64,000 nucleotides of DNA from Rhodanobacter sp. (GTDB taxonomy: Bacteria > Pseudomonadota > Gammaproteobacteria > Xanthomonadales > Rhodanobacteraceae): NCBI GenBank assembly GCA_024711345.1, contig JANJTA010000021.1:1-64000 (forward strand), read 5' to 3'. Positions 61,316-64,000 of the stretch are shown piece after piece. The translations under genes and the position numbers were made by a program. Within the stretch, counting starts at the first letter, position 1. Every line of letters begins with the position of its first letter. Under the pieces are notes generated by a model that was given only the letters and a program-made list of their open reading frames with translations, made no database searches and was not told the origin of the DNA.

Positions 61316-63151
61316 CTACTCCCCTTCCTCGCCGGCCAGCGGCGTCTCCGCATCGCGCTGGCGCTCGCGTTGCGCGCTGCGCTCGGCATCTGCCTCGAAC
61401 AGCTGCTGCAGGTCGACCATCGCCTCGCGCGTACTCTGGATCAGCTTGGCCTCGTCGTCGTAGACCAGCGCCTGCTTCTTCAGCAGCTCCTCGTCGTAGC
61501 GGCGGAAGCGCTCGACCCGGTCGGTCGCCAGCTCGTGCGACAAGCCCAGCGCCTCCAGCGTCTTGCGGGTCATCTTGAGGCTGGAGTGGAAGGTCTCGCG
61601 GATCGGTTCCTCCACGCCCATGTCCATCAGCCGGAACACGTGCTGGCGGTTGCGCGCGCGGGCGATGATCTTCAGGTGCGGGTATTGCCGCCGCACCAGC
61701 CGCGCGGTGCGCAGGTTCGCCTCCGGGTCGTCGGTGGCCAGCACGAACACCTCGGCCTTGTCGGCCCGCGCCGCGCGCAGCAGCTCCGGCCGCGCCGGAT
61801 CGCCGAAGAACAGGTTGACGCTGCCGAAGCGGCGCGACTGGTCCACCTGGTCGGCCGAATGCTCCAGCGCCACGAACGGGATGTTCTGCGCGCGCAGCAC
61901 GCGGGCGATGATCTGGCCGACCCGGCCGAAGCCGGCAATGATCACCCGCGGCGTATCGGCCTCGATCGCGTCGAACTCGCGCGACGGCTTGTTCGGGCGC
62001 ACCTCCAGCAGCTTCGCCGCCAGCACCACCAGCAACGGGGTCAGCGCCATCGACAGGGTGATCGCCAGCACCAGCGCGTCGCGCTGGAGCACGCCGATCA
62101 GCCGCTGCTCGGCCGCCTGGCGCAACACCACGAAGGCAAACTCGCCGCCGCACGCCAGCAGTACCACCAGGCGCAGGGTATCGGAACGGTTGAGCCCGCC
62201 CAGCAGCCGCCCCAGCGGCCACAGCAGCACGCTCTTCAACAACAGCAGCGCGCCGACCAGGGCGAACATCAAGCCGGGCCGGTGCAGCAGCAGCGACAGG
62301 TCCATCGACATGCCCACGCTGATGAAGAACAGCCCCAGCAGCAGGCCCTTGAACGGCTCGATGTTCGATTCCAGCTCGTGCCGGTACTCCGAATCGGCCA
62401 GCAGCATGCCGGCCAGGAACGCGCCCAGGGTGGCTGACACGCCGGCCATCTCCATCAGCAGCGCCACGCCCAGCACCACCAGCAGCGCGGTGGCGGTGAA
62501 CACTTCCACCGAATCGGCCTTGGCCACGAAGCGGAACACCGGGCGCAACAGGTAGCGGCCGCCGACGATCACCGCCACGATCACGCCCACCGTGCGCAGC
62601 ACCGCCAGCAGGTTGAAGTCCTGCGCGGTGGAGGACGCCAGCAGCGGCACCGCGGCGATCAGCGGGATCGCCGCCAGATCCTGGAACAGCAGTACCGAAA
62701 ACACCTGGCGGCCGTAAGCCGAACCGGCCTCCTTGCGCTCGGCCAGGATCTGCAGGCCGAACGCGGTGGACGACAGCGCCAGGCTGCCGCCCACGATCGC
62801 CGCGCCCTTGCCGGTGAGGCCGACCATGAAATAACCGGCCGCCGCGATCGCCACGCTGGTCGAGAGCACCTGCAGCAGGCCGGTGCCGAACACCGAGCGG
62901 CGCATCACCCACAGGCGCTGCGGCGACAGTTCCAGGCCGATCACGAACAGCATCAGCTCGACGCCGAACTCGGAGATCGTCGCCACTCCCTCGGTGTCGC
63001 TGACCAGCCCCAGCAGCTGCGGCCCGATCGCCACGCCGGCGATCAGGTAGCCGAGCACCGCGCCCAGCCGGAAGCGCTTGGTCAGCGGTACCGCGATCAC
63101 CGCCGCCAGCAGGAACACCACCGCGGTCTGCAGGAAATGATGGCTGTCCAA
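61316..63151 (-). CDS. Kef-type K+/H+ antiporter with RCK domain (CPA2 family)
   Basis: 611 residues. The transport domain (about 1-385, 12-13 helices) has the CPA2 blocks LGYLIAGVAIGP, SEFGVELMLFVIGLELSP, SSTAFGLQIL, VFSVLLFQDLAAIPLIA with the ion-binding Gln-Asp, and ATLGAFLAGMLLADSEYRHELE. An RCK_N Rossmann domain follows (RVIIAGFGRVGQIIARVL, FFGDPARPELLRAA, VLATDDPEANLRTARLVR). A charged coiled tail ends the protein. Glutathione-gated KefB/KefC have this layout. No KefF/KefG ancillary oxidoreductase is adjacent, so gating by other nucleotides is equally possible. Confidence 0.9.
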   Translation of the reverse strand: MDSHHFLQTAVVFLLAAVIAVPLTKRFRLGAVLGYLIAGVAIGPQLLGLVSDTEGVATISEFGVELMLFVIGLELSPQRLWVMRRSVFGTGLLQVLSTSVAIAAAGYFMVGLTGKGAAIVGGSLALSSTAFGLQILAERKEAGSAYGRQVFSVLLFQDLAAIPLIAAVPLLASSTAQDFNLLAVLRTVGVIVAVIVGGRYLLRPVFRFVAKADSVEVFTATALLVVLGVALLMEMAGVSATLGAFLAGMLLADSEYRHELESNIEPFKGLLLGLFFISVGMSMDLSLLLHRPGLMFALVGALLLLKSVLLWPLGRLLGGLNRSDTLRLVVLLACGGEFAFVVLRQAAEQRLIGVLQRDALVLAITLSMALTPLLVVLAAKLLEVRPNKPSREFDAIEADTPRVIIAGFGRVGQIIARVLRAQNIPFVALEHSADQVDQSRRFGSVNLFFGDPARPELLRAARADKAEVFVLATDDPEANLRTARLVRRQYPHLKIIARARNRQHVFRLMDMGVEEPIRETFHSSLKMTRKTLEALGLSHELATDRVERFRRYDEELLKKQALVYDDEAKLIQSTREAMVDLQQLFEADAERSAQRERQRDAETPLAGEEGE

Positions 63152-63241
63152 GCGCTGGCGGCTCCGGTCGGGGATACCCGATTATTCCACGCGCAGGATG
63201 ACCGCACGGCATCGCCGCATCGGTTCCGTGTCGGGCGGCCG

Positions 63242-63275
63242 AAAAACGATCAGGCCCGCACGGGGCGGGCCTGAT
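63242..63275 (-). terminator. Rho-independent terminator of the M3 peptidase gene
   Basis: ATCAGGCCCGC and GCGGGCCTGAT (63249-63259 and 63265-63275) form an 11-bp stem with a five-base loop. On the minus strand they are followed by CGTTTTTCGG. It lies 28 bp beyond the peptidase stop. Confidence 0.85.
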
Positions 63276-63302
63276 TGGCCGTTTCGGGAACGGGCGTGCC
63301 GC

Positions 63303-64000
63303 TTACTGTTTTGGTGCGTCCTTCAGGCCCCGGTTTTCCAGCATCGGCTCGATCTCGGGGTCGTGGCCGCGCCAGTCGCGGTACATCTTCGCCAGCTCCT
63401 CGGTGTTGCCGCGCGAGAGCACCATCGCGCGGAAGCGGTCGCCGTTCTCGCGGCTCAGCCCGCCGTGTTCCTTGAAGCCGATGAACGCATCGTCGGCCAG
63501 CATCTGCGTCCACAGGTAGGCGTAGTAGCCGGCGGCGTAGCCGTTGCCCCAGATGTGCTGGAAGTAGCTGGAGCGGTAGCGCGGCGGCACATAGGAAAGA
63601 TCCACGCCGTCCTTCTTCAGCGCGGCGGTCTCGAACTGGTCGGCGTCCTGCAGCGGCGCGTCGGCGCCGAGCGTGTGCCAGTTCATGTCGAGCAGGGCGG
63701 CGGCGACCAGCTCGGTCATGTCGTACCCCTTGTTGAACTTGCCGGCCTTCTTCATCTTGTCGACCAGCGCCACCGGCATCGGCGCGCCGGTCTGGTAGTG
63801 CTTCGCGTAGTGCGCGAACACCGTCGGATCGGTGGCCCAGTGTTCGTTGAACTGCGACGGGAACTCGACGAAGTCGCGCGCCGTGTTGGTGCCGGACAGG
63901 GTCGGGTACTGCTCGTCGGCGAAGATGCCGTGCAGCGCATGCCCGAACTCGTGGAACATGGTGATCACGTCGTCGAACGACAGCAGCGCCGGCTGACCGG
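63303..64000 (-). CDS. dcp: M3-family peptidyl-dipeptidase (Dcp), C-terminal part
   Basis: About 232 C-terminal residues; the gene continues past the window edge. The zinc site MFHEFGHALHG (H-E-x-x-H) lies near its start. The downstream Glu ligand region ARDFVEFPSQFNEHW follows, then KFNKGYDMTELVAAALLDMNWH, and the substrate-contact segment RYRSSYFQHIWGNGYAAGYYAYLWTQ matches Dcp/OpdA. Dcp removes C-terminal dipeptides, while OpdA degrades signal peptides and other oligopeptides; the DFVEFPSQFNEHW form suits Dcp. The ending LENRGLKDAPKQ is close to that of periplasmic Dcp forms in Xanthomonadaceae. Confidence 0.9.
   Translation of the reverse strand, partial: GQPALLSFDDVITMFHEFGHALHGIFADEQYPTLSGTNTARDFVEFPSQFNEHWATDPTVFAHYAKHYQTGAPMPVALVDKMKKAGKFNKGYDMTELVAAALLDMNWHTLGADAPLQDADQFETAALKKDGVDLSYVPPRYRSSYFQHIWGNGYAAGYYAYLWTQMLADDAFIGFKEHGGLSRENGDRFRAMVLSRGNTEELAKMYRDWRGHDPEIEPMLENRGLKDAPKQ

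Noticed and set aside
57463..61389. 1308-codon minus-strand frame opposite the ankyrin gene
   Set aside because: The repeated plus-strand ankyrin codons create a repetitive antisense frame rich in Gln, Arg and Gly. No start signal or domain was found.

Overview
The window is about 64 kb of very GC-rich DNA carrying almost only chromosomal housekeeping and envelope genes of a gammaproteobacterium. The gene content suggests the order Xanthomonadales/Lysobacterales, most likely Rhodanobacteraceae (Rhodanobacter or Dyella type). The clues are the ctaC-ctaD-ctaE oxidase cluster flanked by a DUF2244 gene and a twin-transmembrane gene, a short PutA without a DNA-binding domain, a ygiBC pair, an rpsU-yqeY-dnaG region, and a Clp/CRP-like palindrome. 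The taxon is an inference from recollection of families, not from a search.

Layout. 1-116 is the 3' end of an IS110-type transposase. 135-10293 holds metabolic, repair and translation-related genes: a ferredoxin-reductase, a thioesterase, srkA, ygiB-ygiC, an rlmI-like methyltransferase, an FAD oxidoreductase, rmuC, folE and an EF-hand protein. 10410-14976 (minus) is a tightly coupled operon: membrane protein, small XRE repressor, exported S33 hydrolase, 57-residue membrane peptide and NatAB-type ABC transporter. A promoter with two matching 18-bp operators precedes it. 15298-20581 is a chaperone-usher fimbrial operon behind a textbook sigma-54 promoter. It is followed on the opposite strand by a small pilin-like gene downstream of a perfect CRP/Clp palindrome.

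21228-31001 contains an FNR, the YadGH-type exporter, rluF, tsaD, rpsU, yqeY, dnaG (with an extra in-frame insertion), a DedA protein and a YfeH-type transporter. 31033-34077 is mgtA with a small upstream ORF. 34373-42259 (minus) is a heavy-metal RND efflux system (TolC-like, DUF3240, pump, adaptor) behind a two-component system. 42283-50583 is the aa3-type cytochrome c oxidase region: ctaB, ctaA, a Sco-like protein, SURF1, a twin-TM gene, ctaE, a 47-residue ORF, ctaD, ctaC and a DUF2244 gene. The usual ctaG (Cox11) gene is not there.

50783-64000 holds putA, an aldehyde dehydrogenase, fadL with a PsrA/FadR-like palindrome upstream, ycgL, a 1146-residue membrane-anchored ankyrin protein, a Kef-type antiporter and the 3' part of an M3 peptidase gene.

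No rRNA, tRNA, CRISPR array or prophage was seen. The less ordinary elements are the XRE/hydrolase/ABC operon with its tandem operators, the sigma-54 fimbrial promoter, a three-copy structured repeat next to ctaE, REP-like palindromes, and the palindrome inserted in dnaG.
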